This document shows, piece by piece, positions 46,959 through 56,170 of a stretch of DNA of 64,000 nt; the stretch's first letter is position 1; the number at the start of each line of letters is the position of its first letter. Source of the DNA: Pseudomonas baetica (GTDB lineage Bacteria > Pseudomonadota > Gammaproteobacteria > Pseudomonadales > Pseudomonadaceae); NCBI RefSeq assembly GCF_002813455.1, contig NZ_PHHE01000001.1, positions 3,585,001-3,649,000 on the forward strand. Reading direction: 5' to 3'. The notes beneath the pieces are model-generated. The model saw nothing but the letters and a program-made list of their open reading frames with translations, was not told where the DNA came from and did not search any database. Both the position numbers and the translations under genes were made by a program.

Positions 46959-48356
46959 TCAGAACGGTAGTTGGAGATCAGGTGCAACGCGTTTCAGTTG
47001 GGCGTGGAATACATCCTTGATGCGTTGCAGTTCAGCCTCGTCATCGGCCTCGAAACGCAGCACCAGCACCGGTGTGGTGTTGGACGCGCGCACCAGGCCC
47101 CAGCCTTTGGCGTAATCGACACGCACGCCGTCGATGGTGGTCAGGTCAGCGCCTGCGCCCCACTGTGCGTCGTGCAGAGCATCAATGATGCTGAATTTGC
47201 TCTCTTCGGTCACATGGATATTGATTTCCGGCGTAGAAATATCGTTCGGGAAGGTCGCAAACAGCTCTTCTGCCGTGGATTTTTCCTTACTGAGAATCTC
47301 CAGCAGCCGGGCGGCGCTGTAGATGCCATCGTCGAAACCGAACCAGCGCTCCTTGAAGAAGATGTGCCCGCTCATTTCACCGGCCAACAGCGCGCCGGAC
47401 TGTTTCATTTTCTTTTTGATCAACGAATGACCCGTCTTCCACATTAGCGGCCTGCCACCGTATTCCTTGATCAGCGGTATCAGGCGACGGGTGCATTTGA
47501 CGTCGAAGATGATTTCCGCGTCTGGATTACGCGCCACCACGTCACGGGCGAACAACATCAGCAGGCGATCCGGATAGACGATGCTGCCGGTATTGGTCAC
47601 TACGCCGACGCGGTCACCGTCGCCGTCGAAGGCCAGGCCGATGTCGGCGTTGGTTTCCTTGACCTTGGCGATGAGGTCGACGAGGTTTTCCGGTTTGCCC
47701 GGATCCGGGTGGTGATTGGGGAAGTTGCCGTCGACTTCGCAGAACAACGGAATGACTTCGCAGTTCAGCGCTTCGATCAGTTGCGGGGCGATCACGCCGG
47801 CCGCGCCGTTGCCGCAGTCGACCACGACTTTCAGGCGACTGGCCAGTTTGATGTCCTGGACGATTTCAGTGTTATAGCGATCGAGGATCTCGACCTCGGT
47901 AACGCTGCCCGTGCCGCTGCTCAGATTGTTGGTCTTGAGGCGTTCGTGCAGGGCCTGAATCTGTTCGTTGGCGAGGGTGTCGCCGGCGATCACGATCTTG
48001 AAGCCGTTGTAGTTCGACGGGTTGTGGCTGCCGGTGAGCATTACCCCGGACTTGCCGGCCAAAACGTTGGCGGCGTAATACAACGCAGGCGTTGGCACCA
48101 GACCGACATCGCTGACGTGGCAGCCGCTCTCGGCGATGCCACGAATCAGTTCTGCAACCAGTTCCGGGCCGGACAGGCGGCCGTCGCGACCGACAGAAAC
48201 ATTCGGTTCGCCCTGGGCCAGGCTCTGCGAGCCGATGGCGCGGCCAATCCAGTAAGCGGTTTCGGCATTGAGGAATTCCGGCACGGTGCCGCGAATGTCG
48301 TAGGCGCGGAAGATGCTGTCGGGCAGCTTCGGGGCGATCTTGGCTGGGGTGCTCAT
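46959..48356 (-). CDS. algC: Phosphomannomutase/phosphoglucomutase AlgC
   Basis: A 465-residue mutase supplying mannose-1-P and glucose-1-P for alginate, Psl and LPS. It shows the phosphoserine loop TGSHNPSNYNGFK, the metal loop FDGDGDRVG and sugar loop GEMSGHIFFKERWFGFDDGIYSA. The ATG at 48356 fits the PAO1 N-terminus. A GTG at 48362 has a better spaced GGAG and could add two residues. Confidence 0.96.
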   Translation of the reverse strand: MSTPAKIAPKLPDSIFRAYDIRGTVPEFLNAETAYWIGRAIGSQSLAQGEPNVSVGRDGRLSGPELVAELIRGIAESGCHVSDVGLVPTPALYYAANVLAGKSGVMLTGSHNPSNYNGFKIVIAGDTLANEQIQALHERLKTNNLSSGTGSVTEVEILDRYNTEIVQDIKLASRLKVVVDCGNGAAGVIAPQLIEALNCEVIPLFCEVDGNFPNHHPDPGKPENLVDLIAKVKETNADIGLAFDGDGDRVGVVTNTGSIVYPDRLLMLFARDVVARNPDAEIIFDVKCTRRLIPLIKEYGGRPLMWKTGHSLIKKKMKQSGALLAGEMSGHIFFKERWFGFDDGIYSAARLLEILSKEKSTAEELFATFPNDISTPEINIHVTEESKFSIIDALHDAQWGAGADLTTIDGVRVDYAKGWGLVRASNTTPVLVLRFEADDEAELQRIKDVFHAQLKRVAPDLQLPF

Positions 48357-48665
48357 CTGCACAAATGCTCCATCTCGAAAGGGGCGGGACAGACCGACGA
48401 ATCGTTCGACGGCAGGCTCAAACTGAAGGGTATGACGGCGTTTTCCACAGAGAGTTCGTGGTATGAAAGGGCCATGATGCCTCGGCTGGCGTGGCTTTCG
48501 TACGCCAAAACCTTGATTTACGGTGTTAAACCTTTCAGCTGATCTGCCTGAAATTTTCCCCTGTAGGAGCTGCCGCAGGCTGCGATCTTTTGATTTTTTT
48601 TTTGAAGAGTCAAGATCAAAAGATCGCAGCCTTCGGCAGCTCCTGCAGGGATGTTTCAGTGCCGA
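48357..48665. other. Intergenic region between dut and algC
   Basis: About 310 bases with no gene. The half next to dut is a large inverted REP pair (48558-48650); the other half would hold an algC promoter, which in P. aeruginosa is AlgR/RpoN controlled, but no site was resolved. Confidence 0.6.
48558..48650. repeat. Inverted-repeat REP pair of the second type
   Basis: CCCTGTAGGAGCTGCCGCAG...GCTGCGATCTTTTGA and its inverse ...GATCAAAAGATCGCAGCC...GGCAGCTCCTGCAGGG form a long hairpin interrupted by a T run. Confidence 0.9.
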
Positions 48666-49121
48666 TTATTTGGTGCCGGTATGGCCGAAACCGCCTGTGC
48701 CGCGCTCGGTCTCAACGAACTCTTCAACCATTTCGAAATGCGCCTGTACCACCGGCACTAGCACCAGTTGTGCCAAGCGCTCACCAACGGTCATGGTGAA
48801 ATCGGTCTGGCCACGGTTCCAGCAAGACACCATCAGAGGGCCCTGGTAATCGGAGTCGATCAAACCGACGAGGTTACCCAGCACGATGCCGTGTTTGTGG
48901 CCCATGCCCGAGCGCGGCAGGATCAGCGCGGCAAGGTTCGGGTCGCCGATGTAAACCGACAGACCGGTAGGGATCAGCACGGTTTCACCCGGTTTGATCA
49001 CGATGTCCTGATCCAGCATGGCGCGCAGGTCGAGGCCGGCGGAGCCTGGGGTGGCGTATTGCGGCAGCGGGAATTCGGTACCGATGCGTGGGTCGAGGAT
49101 TTTGGCTTGCAAAGCGTGCAT
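48666..49121 (-). CDS. dut: dUTP diphosphatase
   Basis: A 151-residue trimeric dUTPase. All five motifs are visible: [45 protein letters not shown] and [12 protein letters not shown]. It prevents uracil incorporation into DNA. It starts five bases after the coaBC stop. Confidence 0.97.
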   Translation of the reverse strand: MHALQAKILDPRIGTEFPLPQYATPGSAGLDLRAMLDQDIVIKPGETVLIPTGLSVYIGDPNLAALILPRSGMGHKHGIVLGNLVGLIDSDYQGPLMVSCWNRGQTDFTMTVGERLAQLVLVPVVQAHFEMVEEFVETERGTGGFGHTGTK

Positions 49122-49126
49122 GTAAA

Positions 49127-50335
49127 TTAAACCTGGTTCAGACGTTCGGCGATAAAAGTGACCAGTTGGCGAGCGATCTTGCTCTTGCTGGTCTGGGCGA
49201 AAACCGTGGCGTGCAGCTTACGGTCAATCACGCTGCAGGCGTTTTCTTCGCTGTTGAAACCGATGCTCGGGTTGGCGACGTCGTTGGCGACGATCAAATC
49301 GAGATTCTTGTCCTTCAGCTTGCGTGCAGCGTAGTCGAGCAGGTGTTCGGTCTCAGCGGCGAAGCCGACACTGAACGGACGGTCGGGACGGCTTGCGATG
49401 GTGGCCAGGATGTCCGGGTTACGCACCATTTGCAGGACGAAGCCGTCACCGCTCGTAGGATCTTTCTTGAGTTTTTGCGGGGCAACGACTTCTGGGCGGT
49501 AGTCCGCAACCGCTGCCGAGGCAATGAACACGTCGCAAGGGATCGCGGCTTCGCACGCGGCGAGCATGTCGCGGGCGCTGACCACGTCGATGCGCGTGAC
49601 GCGATCCGGAGTCGGCAGGTGCACCGGGCCGCTGATCAGGGTGACGCGGGCGCCTGCTTCTACCGCGGCTTCGGCCAGGGCAAAGCCCATTTTTCCGGAA
49701 CTGTGGTTAGTGATGTAGCGCACCGGGTCGATGTTTTCCTGGGTCGGGCCGGCGGTGATGACCACGTGTTTGCCGGTCAGCGCCTGACGCTGGAAGCACT
49801 CCGCCGCGCATTGCGCCAGATCGGTGGCTTCCATCATGCGGCCCATGCCGACGTCGCCGCAGGCCTGGCTACCCGAGGCCGGGCCGAAAGTTTTCAGGCC
49901 ACGGCTTTCGAGGAGTTGCAGGTTGGCCTGGGTCGCCGGGTCACGCCACATTGCCTGGTTCATGGCTGGAGCGACTGCCACCACGGCGTCGGTGGCCAGC
50001 ACCAGAGTGGTCAGCAAATCGTTGGCGATGCCTTGGGCCAGACGGGCGAGCAGGTCGGCGGTGGCCGGAGCGATCAACACCAGATCGGCCCATTTCGCCA
50101 GCTCGATGTGGCCCATCGCCGCTTCGGCGGCCGGGTCGAGCAAATCCAGGTGAACCGGGTGGCCGGACAGGGCCTGCATGGTCAGCGGGGTGATGAACTC
50201 GGCGCCGCCGTGGGTCATGACCACGCGCACTTCGGCACCCTGGTCGATCAGGCGACGAACCAGATCAGCGCTCTTGTAGGCCGCAATGCCGCCGCCGACG
50301 CCCAGAACGATGCGTTTCCGATACAGCCGCTGCAT
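49127..50335 (-). CDS. coaBC: Bifunctional phosphopantothenoylcysteine decarboxylase/synthetase
   Basis: A 402-residue CoA biosynthesis enzyme from ATG 50335. The N-terminal FMN-binding CoaC decarboxylase ([29 protein letters not shown]) is followed by the CoaB synthetase ([25 protein letters not shown]). The frame is open to 50404 but the added part is in the divergent promoter region. Heads coaBC-dut(-algC-argB). Confidence 0.96.
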   Translation of the reverse strand: MQRLYRKRIVLGVGGGIAAYKSADLVRRLIDQGAEVRVVMTHGGAEFITPLTMQALSGHPVHLDLLDPAAEAAMGHIELAKWADLVLIAPATADLLARLAQGIANDLLTTLVLATDAVVAVAPAMNQAMWRDPATQANLQLLESRGLKTFGPASGSQACGDVGMGRMMEATDLAQCAAECFQRQALTGKHVVITAGPTQENIDPVRYITNHSSGKMGFALAEAAVEAGARVTLISGPVHLPTPDRVTRIDVVSARDMLAACEAAIPCDVFIASAAVADYRPEVVAPQKLKKDPTSGDGFVLQMVRNPDILATIASRPDRPFSVGFAAETEHLLDYAARKLKDKNLDLIVANDVANPSIGFNSEENACSVIDRKLHATVFAQTSKSKIARQLVTFIAERLNQV

Positions 50336-50469
50336 AGGTCTGCCTTTCATTTCGTTGATGACTGCAGTGCGACGCCCCCTCCCCAGGGATAAATCGACCG
50401 CCAAAAAGATGGGCTACGATATCACAGCGACCTCTACGGAACAGCGGCGCCCACAGACAAGGAATGTGT

Positions 50470-51144
50470 ATGAGTATTCGCGATTGGCCCGCGGCGGAAC
50501 GGCCGCGGGAGAAGCTACTTGAACACGGCTCGGGCAGTCTGTCCGATGCTGAATTGCTGGCGATCTTTCTTCGAACCGGGGTCACTGGGAAAAGCGCGGT
50601 GGATCTGGCGCGACACCTGTTGAATCAGTTCGGCAGCCTGCGCGCGCTGCTGGAGGCCGATCTGGTGGCGTTCAGCAAGCAATTGGGATTGGGGCCGGCA
50701 AAGTTTGCCCAGTTGCAGGCGGTGCTGGAGATGAGCCGTCGGCATCTGGCTGAGCGCATGCGTAAAAAACCGGCGCTGGAGAACCCGCAAGCGGTTCGGG
50801 ATTATCTGAAATCCATGCTGCGTCATGAGCCGCACGAGGTGTTCGGTTGCCTGTTTCTCGACTCCAAGCATCAGGTTCTAATGTTCGAGGCGCTGTTTCG
50901 CGGTTCGATTGATAACACCAGTGTGCATCCCCGGGAAGTGGTGAAGCGGGCCTTGGCCAACAACGCGGCAGCCGTGATCCTCTGTCATAACCATCCGTCG
51001 GGCAATACCGATCCGAGCCAGGCGGATCGATTGCTCACCAAGCGGTTGCAGAAGGCTTTGGATCTGATTGATGTGCGGGTGCTGGATCACTTCATCATTG
51101 GCGATGGTGAGCCGTTGTCGATGGCGGAGTGTGGCTGGATGTAA
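50470..51144 (+). CDS. radC: JAMM-motif protein RadC
   Basis: A 224-residue protein from ATG 50470, seven bases after AAGGA; an ATG at 50464 is too close to that SD. The MPN/JAMM metal site is complete (E near VFGC..., [14 protein letters not shown]). A helix-hairpin-helix-like N-terminus precedes it. Its role in DNA repair is disputed. Divergent from coaBC. Confidence 0.95.
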   Translation: MSIRDWPAAERPREKLLEHGSGSLSDAELLAIFLRTGVTGKSAVDLARHLLNQFGSLRALLEADLVAFSKQLGLGPAKFAQLQAVLEMSRRHLAERMRKKPALENPQAVRDYLKSMLRHEPHEVFGCLFLDSKHQVLMFEALFRGSIDNTSVHPREVVKRALANNAAAVILCHNHPSGNTDPSQADRLLTKRLQKALDLIDVRVLDHFIIGDGEPLSMAECGWM

Positions 51145-51164
51145 ATCTCAGGAAAACGCTAATC

Positions 51165-51258
51165 CCTGTGGGAGCTGGCTTGCCAGCGATAGCGGACTCA
51201 TCGTCAACATTTGTGTTGAGTGTGCCGCCGTCATCGCTGGCAAGCCAGCTCCCACAGG
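51165..51258. repeat. REPIN of the GGAGCTGGCTTGCCAGCGAT type
   Basis: CCTGTGGGAGCTGGCTTGCC... and its inverse ...GGCAAGCCAGCTCCCACAGG. This arm differs from the CGAGCCTGCTCG arm of the other REPINs. Confidence 0.9.
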
Positions 51259-51274
51259 TTCGGGGTTGTACCCG

Positions 51275-52861
51275 TTATTTCAGCGAGACCCTGGAGTAGT
51301 CCTGCCGGCCGAACGGGCTGACCGAATAACCCTGCACATCCTTGCGGGTCAGTGCGTACGCGGTTGGATGCGCCAGCGGCAGCCACAGCGCCTGCTGCTG
51401 AATCTGCGCCTGGGCCTGTTCGTACAGCTTGGTACGCACCCCTTGCTCGCTGGTGGTTTTGCCGGCACTGATCAGCTTGTCCAGATCGGCATTGCAGTAA
51501 CGGGCGAAGTTGGTGCCGGACTTGACCGCGGCGCAGGAAAACTGCGGCGTCAGGAAGTTATCCGGGTCACCGTTGTCACCGGCCCAGCCCATGAACAGCA
51601 GGTCATGCTCGCCCGCCTTGGCGCGGCGGATCAACTCGCCCCACTCGATCACGCGGATCTCCGCCTGAATGCCGATTTCCGCCAGATCCGACTGCAGCAT
51701 CTGCGCGCCGAGGCTCGGATTCGGGTTGAGCAGACTGCCGGACGGACGCGTCCAGATGGTGGTCTGGAAGCCGTCCTTCAAACCGGCCTTGGCCAGCAGT
51801 GCCTTGGCTTTCGCCACGTTGTGCGGGTAGCCCGACAGGTTTTTCGCATAGCTCCAGGTGTTCGGCGGGTAAGGGCCGTTGGCGGCTTCGGCGGTGTCTT
51901 CGAACACGGCTTTGATGTAGTTGGCCTTGTCGAAAGCCAGGTTGATGGCCTGACGCACTTCCGGCTTGTCCAGTGGCGGATGCTGGCTGTTGATGCCGAC
52001 GAAAGCGGTCATGAAGGCGTCGGTCTTTTCAACTTTCAGTGTCGGCTCTTTCAACGCGGCCTGCACGTCCAGTGGTTTTGGCGACAGGGCGATCTGGCAC
52101 TCGTTACGCCGCAGTTTTTGCAGGCGTACGTTGGCATCCGGGGTGATGGCGAAGATCAGCGGGTCCACCGATGGTTTGCCTGCGAAGTAATCCGGGTTGG
52201 CCTTGTAACGGATTGCGGCGTCTTTTTGGAAACGCGTGAACACGAACGGGCCGGTGCCGATCGGCTGATTGTTGAGCTTGTCGGTCGCGTTGGCCTTGAG
52301 CAGCTTGTCGGCGTACTCGGCGGAATAGACCGAGGCGAAACCCATGCTCAGGGTCGCCAGGAAGGTGGAGTCGGGGTGATCGAGGGTGAAGCGCACGGTC
52401 AACGGATCCAGCGCGTCGATTTTCTTGATCAACGCCGGTAGCTGCATTGACTGCGCGTGAGGGAAACCGCTCTGGGCGACTTTGTGCCATGGATTGGCTG
52501 GGTCGAGCATGCGGTCGAAGCTGAATTTGACGTCTTCGGCGGTCAGCTCGCGGCTTGGCTTGAAGTAATCGGTGGTGTGAAACTTCACCTGCGGGTGCAG
52601 TTTGAAGATATAAGTCAGGCCGTCAGTGCTGACTTCCCAACTGTCGGCCAGGCTCGGGACTACCTTGCCGCTGGCGGTGTCGAAATCCACCAGACGATTC
52701 ATCAGCACATCGGCCGAGGCGTTGGTGGTGGTCAGCGAGTTGTATTGCACCACGTCGAACCCTTCCGGGCTGGCCTCGGTGCAGACACTCAGCGCGGCGG
52801 CCTGGGCCAGGGGGCTCAGCAGGAGCGGGGCGAGCAACAGGGGTAGGGCAGCGAGGCGCAT
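51275..52861 (-). CDS. ABC transporter substrate-binding protein, family 5 (peptide-type)
   Basis: A 528-residue periplasmic binding protein with signal peptide (RLAALPLLLAPLLLSPLAQA cut before AALSVC). It has the SBP_bac_5 layout: VCTEASPEGFDVVQYNS, then LADSWEVSTDGLTYIFKLHPQVKFH and GTGPFVF. It resembles DppA-type dipeptide binding proteins and corresponds to PA5317 next to radC. No permease or ATPase genes follow, so it is an orphan that may serve a remote transporter. Confidence 0.9.
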   Translation of the reverse strand: MRLAALPLLLAPLLLSPLAQAAALSVCTEASPEGFDVVQYNSLTTTNASADVLMNRLVDFDTASGKVVPSLADSWEVSTDGLTYIFKLHPQVKFHTTDYFKPSRELTAEDVKFSFDRMLDPANPWHKVAQSGFPHAQSMQLPALIKKIDALDPLTVRFTLDHPDSTFLATLSMGFASVYSAEYADKLLKANATDKLNNQPIGTGPFVFTRFQKDAAIRYKANPDYFAGKPSVDPLIFAITPDANVRLQKLRRNECQIALSPKPLDVQAALKEPTLKVEKTDAFMTAFVGINSQHPPLDKPEVRQAINLAFDKANYIKAVFEDTAEAANGPYPPNTWSYAKNLSGYPHNVAKAKALLAKAGLKDGFQTTIWTRPSGSLLNPNPSLGAQMLQSDLAEIGIQAEIRVIEWGELIRRAKAGEHDLLFMGWAGDNGDPDNFLTPQFSCAAVKSGTNFARYCNADLDKLISAGKTTSEQGVRTKLYEQAQAQIQQQALWLPLAHPTAYALTRKDVQGYSVSPFGRQDYSRVSLK

Positions 52862-53309
52862 GGTCGGTTTCCTTTTACAGATCGAAGGCCCATCTGCAAG
52901 TGCAGTCTGGAAAAGGCCTACCCTAGAGGGCGCGATTGCAAATGACTATCCCCTTTTTGCATTTTAAGGGCACAGTGATGGCCGTTTTTCAGATCGCGGT
53001 GCTTCGCAAAAAGTCTGAAACGCCTGCTTGGGCGACTTTCTGCGACGAGTGGTAAAAATCGATGCCGGCCTTTATCCAAAGCGTTCGCAGACCGAAAAAG
53101 CGCCTTTTTACCGATTGATTTCACACCGAATGTTGTTGCACCCCGGTCTTTCTGGTATAAAGCAGCGCTCTTTTCTAGGGGCCCGGTTCCTTCACTGTAG
53201 GTGTAGCCGGTAAGACCTCTAAAGAAACGCGGCGCCTGGCGCCAAATGACTGAGAGATTAAGCGGCCAACCCATGCCGGGTTGGGCATGTGGTTTTAGAG
53301 GGCTGAGGC
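52862..53309. other. Intergenic/leader region before rpmB
   Basis: No gene is seen. The region holds the promoter at 53133-53161 and a leader with GC hairpins (GGCGCC/GGCGCC near 53231-53243; CCAACCC/GGGTTGG near 53266-53284). Confidence 0.6.
53133..53161 (+). promoter_or_regulatory. Sigma-70 promoter candidate for rpmB-rpmG
   Basis: TTGTTG (53133-53138) and TATAAA (53156-53161) are spaced by 17 bp. The expected start near 53168 gives a leader of about 140 bases. Confidence 0.6.
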
Positions 53310-53543
53310 ATGTCGAGAGTATGTCAAGTTACCGGTAAGGGTCCGGTGACTGGGAATAACATTTCCCACGCAAACAACAAAACCCGTCGTCGTTTCCTGC
53401 CGAACCTGCAGCATCACCGCTTCTGGGTTGAAGAAGAGAAACGTTTCGTGCGTCTGCGCGTATCTGCCAAAGGCATGCGTATCATCGACAAGCGCGGCAT
53501 CACTGTCGTGCTCGCCGAACTTCGCCGCGATGGCAAGATTTAA
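53310..53543 (+). CDS. rpmB: 50S ribosomal protein L28
   Basis: A 77-residue basic protein with the L28 pattern [33 protein letters not shown] and [10 protein letters not shown]. The single cysteine of the zinc-type N-terminus is not a CxxC, so this is the zinc-free form. It is 11 bases before rpmG. Confidence 0.97.
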   Translation: MSRVCQVTGKGPVTGNNISHANNKTRRRFLPNLQHHRFWVEEEKRFVRLRVSAKGMRIIDKRGITVVLAELRRDGKI

Positions 53544-53554
53544 GGGAGCTAATC

Positions 53555-53710
53555 ATGCGTGAATTGATTCGTTTGATCTCGAGCGCCGGTACTGGTCACT
53601 TCTACACTACCGACAAGAACAAGCGTACTACCCCGGACAAAATCGAGATCAAGAAATATGATCCGGTTGTTCGCAAGCACGTGATCTACAAGGAAGGCAA
53701 AATCAAGTAA
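53555..53710 (+). CDS. rpmG: 50S ribosomal protein L33
   Basis: A 51-residue protein starting [20 protein letters not shown] with [17 protein letters not shown]. It has no CxxC pairs, the zinc-independent type. GGGAG precedes the ATG. A strong terminator follows. Confidence 0.97.
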   Translation: MRELIRLISSAGTGHFYTTDKNKRTTPDKIEIKKYDPVVRKHVIYKEGKIK

Positions 53711-53731
53711 TTGATTTTTCCCGACTTACAG

Positions 53732-53763
53732 AAAAGGCCCGTATCTCACGATACGGGCCTTTT
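53732..53763 (+). terminator. Intrinsic terminator of rpmB-rpmG
   Basis: The 13-bp stem AAAAGGCCCGTAT/ATACGGGCCTTTT with loop CTCACG is followed by a T run. Confidence 0.92.
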
Positions 53764-53800
53764 TTGTTGCCTCGGGTTTTGTGCTGACTATTGCGACGCT

Positions 53801-53864
53801 TTCGCGAGCAGGCTCGCTCCCACATTTGGCCGCATTTCATTGTGGGAGCGAGCCTGCTCGCGAA
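53801..53864. repeat. REPIN (inverted REP pair, short spacer)
   Basis: TTCGCGAGCAGGCTCGCTCC and GGAGCGAGCCTGCTCGCGAA with about 20 bases between them. Confidence 0.9.
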
Positions 53865-53889
53865 GAGGCCGGTAAAAGCAGCGAAGAAC

Positions 53890-54252
53890 TCAGACCTTCT
53901 GTTCAAAGATCACATAGATCTTGCGGCAAGCTTCGAGCACTTCCCAAGTGCCACGAAACCCTGCCGGAATCACAAACCGATCCCCGACACGCAACGTCTT
54001 GGCATTGCCATCGCTGTCACGCAGTACCGAAACGCCCTGCAGAATCTCGCAATATTCATGCTCGGTGTAGTTCACCGTCCATTGGCCCACCGCACCTTCC
54101 CACACGCCAACGTTCATCTGCCCACAAGGACTGTCGTATTGATTGAACACCGCTTGCTCGGGATCGCCCTTGAGCACTTTGGCCGGGTCCGGGCGGTAGC
54201 GTTCGGCTTCACTCGTGGTCAGGCTGATGTCGACGACGTTCTGGATGTTCAT
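53890..54252 (-). CDS. Cupin-domain protein
   Basis: A 120-residue single-domain cupin of the (R)-ureidoglycine/DUF861 type: VGVWEGAVGQWTVNYTEHEYCEILQGVSVL and GDRFVIPAGFRGTWEV. It stands upstream of and divergent from the polyamine-type aldehyde dehydrogenase, as PA5314-like genes do in PAO1. The ligand is unknown. Confidence 0.88.
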   Translation of the reverse strand: MNIQNVVDISLTTSEAERYRPDPAKVLKGDPEQAVFNQYDSPCGQMNVGVWEGAVGQWTVNYTEHEYCEILQGVSVLRDSDGNAKTLRVGDRFVIPAGFRGTWEVLEACRKIYVIFEQKV

Positions 54253-54489
54253 TGTTGTTTTCTCCGGTGATGGCGGCGCTGTGGCTGGAAAGGGCCAAAG
54301 TCTATGTTTATTAAATTGAACACCGCAAGGCCGTATGGCGCGCTTATGTCAAATATATTGAAACAACCCCGGCCGCTGGTTTAGGGTGGCGGGTGCCTTG
54401 GGTCGAAAAGCAGGCTGGCCGGGCAGAATTCCTGAGGACGCTGGCGAATATCGCGCGGCGCTCGTATTCAACAAGAGGAGGACACTCAA

Positions 54490-55983
54490 ATGACCACCCT
54501 GACTCGTGCCGACTGGGAACAACGCGCCCGCGATTTGAAGATCGAAGGCCGCGCTTACCTCAATGGCGAATACACCGACGCCGTCTCCGGTGAGACCTTC
54601 GAGTGCATCAGCCCGGTCGATGGCCGTCTGCTGGGCAAGATTGCCAGCTGTGACGCCGCCGACGCCCAGCGCGCCGTGGAAAACGCCCGCGCCACCTTCA
54701 ATTCCGGCGTCTGGTCGCGCCTGGCGCCGACCAAACGCAAAGCCACCATGATCCGTTTCGCCGGTCTGCTCAAGCAGCACGCCGAAGAACTGGCCCTGCT
54801 CGAAACCCTCGACATGGGCAAGCCGATCAGCGATTCGCTGTACATCGACGTTCCGGGCGCGGCGCAAGCGCTGAGCTGGAGCGGTGAGGCGATCGACAAG
54901 ATCTATGACGAAGTCGCGGCCACTCCACACGATCAACTGGGTCTGGTGACCCGTGAGCCAGTGGGCGTTGTCGGCGCCATCGTGCCATGGAACTTCCCGC
55001 TGATGATGGCCTGCTGGAAACTCGGCCCGGCCCTGTCGACCGGTAACTCGGTAATCCTCAAGCCATCGGAAAAATCCCCGCTGACTGCCATCCGCATTGC
55101 CGCGCTGGCCGTTGAAGCCGGTATTCCAAAAGGCGTGCTCAACGTGCTGCCGGGTTACGGCCATACCGTCGGCAAGGCGTTGGCACTGCACAACGATGTC
55201 GACACGCTGGTGTTCACCGGTTCGACCAAGATCGCCAAGCAACTGATGATCTACTCCGGCGAATCGAACATGAAGCGCGTGTGGCTGGAGGCCGGTGGCA
55301 AAAGCCCGAACATCGTCTTTGCCGATGCGCCGGATCTGCAAGCCGCAGCGGAGTCCGCCGCCAGCGCCATCGCCTTCAACCAGGGCGAAGTCTGCACCGC
55401 CGGTTCGCGTCTGCTGGTCGAACGTTCGATCAAAGACAAATTCCTGCCGATGGTGATCGAAGCGCTGAAAGCCTGGAAGCCCGGCAATCCGCTGGACCCG
55501 GCCACCAACGTCGGCGCGCTGGTGGATACCCAGCAGATGAACACCGTACTGTCGTACATCGAATCCGGGCATACCGATGGCGCCAAACTGGTTGCCGGCG
55601 GCAAGCGCATTTTGCAGGAAACGGGTGGTACCTACGTCGAGCCGACTATTTTCGACGGCGTGAGCAACGCGATGAAGATCGCTCAGGAGGAGATCTTCGG
55701 CCCGGTGCTGTCGGTCATCTCCTTTGATACCGCTGAAGAAGCGATCCAGATCGCCAACGACACACCTTACGGCCTGGCCGCTGCGGTGTGGACTCAGGAC
55801 ATCTCCAAGGCGCACCTGACCGCCAAGGCGTTGCGTGCCGGCAGCGTGTGGGTCAACCAGTACGACGGCGGCGACATGACCGCGCCGTTCGGTGGTTTCA
55901 AGCAGTCGGGCAACGGCCGCGACAAATCGCTGCACGCGTTCGACAAGTACACCGAGTTGAAGGCGACGTGGATCAAGCTGTAA
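54490..55983 (+). CDS. kauB: Polyamine-type aldehyde dehydrogenase (KauB/PauC/PuuC-like)
   Basis: A 497-residue NAD(P)-dependent aldehyde dehydrogenase. It has the cofactor loop FTGSTKIAKQLM, catalytic Glu in LEAGGKSPNIVF and catalytic Cys in FNQGEVCTAGSR. Similarity and synteny with PA5312 point to oxidation of gamma-glutamyl-aminobutyraldehyde or related aldehydes from putrescine and arginine breakdown. GAGGAG precedes the ATG. The FAD oxidase at 61006 would make its substrate. Confidence 0.92.
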   Translation: MTTLTRADWEQRARDLKIEGRAYLNGEYTDAVSGETFECISPVDGRLLGKIASCDAADAQRAVENARATFNSGVWSRLAPTKRKATMIRFAGLLKQHAEELALLETLDMGKPISDSLYIDVPGAAQALSWSGEAIDKIYDEVAATPHDQLGLVTREPVGVVGAIVPWNFPLMMACWKLGPALSTGNSVILKPSEKSPLTAIRIAALAVEAGIPKGVLNVLPGYGHTVGKALALHNDVDTLVFTGSTKIAKQLMIYSGESNMKRVWLEAGGKSPNIVFADAPDLQAAAESAASAIAFNQGEVCTAGSRLLVERSIKDKFLPMVIEALKAWKPGNPLDPATNVGALVDTQQMNTVLSYIESGHTDGAKLVAGGKRILQETGGTYVEPTIFDGVSNAMKIAQEEIFGPVLSVISFDTAEEAIQIANDTPYGLAAAVWTQDISKAHLTAKALRAGSVWVNQYDGGDMTAPFGGFKQSGNGRDKSLHAFDKYTELKATWIKL

Positions 55984-56033
55984 GTCGTTAAGGGAGCCCG
56001 CTCTTTCCGGGCTTCCTGACGAAACAGTGATCC

Positions 56034-56126
56034 CCCTGTGGGAGCGGGCTTGCTCGCGAAAGCGGTGTATCAGTCAGCACATTTGCTGAATGTGAAGCCG
56101 GATTCGCGAGCAAGCCCGCTCCCACA
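56034..56126. repeat. REPIN
   Basis: Inverted GTGGGAGCGGGCTTGCTCGC and GCGAGCAAGCCCGCTCCCAC around about 45 bases. Confidence 0.9.
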
Positions 56127-56170
56127 ATGGTTTTGTGGTGCACATAAAAATATCCACAGGAGCGTGGAAC

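Noticed and set aside
55993..56016. GGAGCCCG/CGGGCTTCC hairpin after the aldehyde dehydrogenase
   Set aside because: The stem is fair but no T run follows, so a terminator cannot be claimed.
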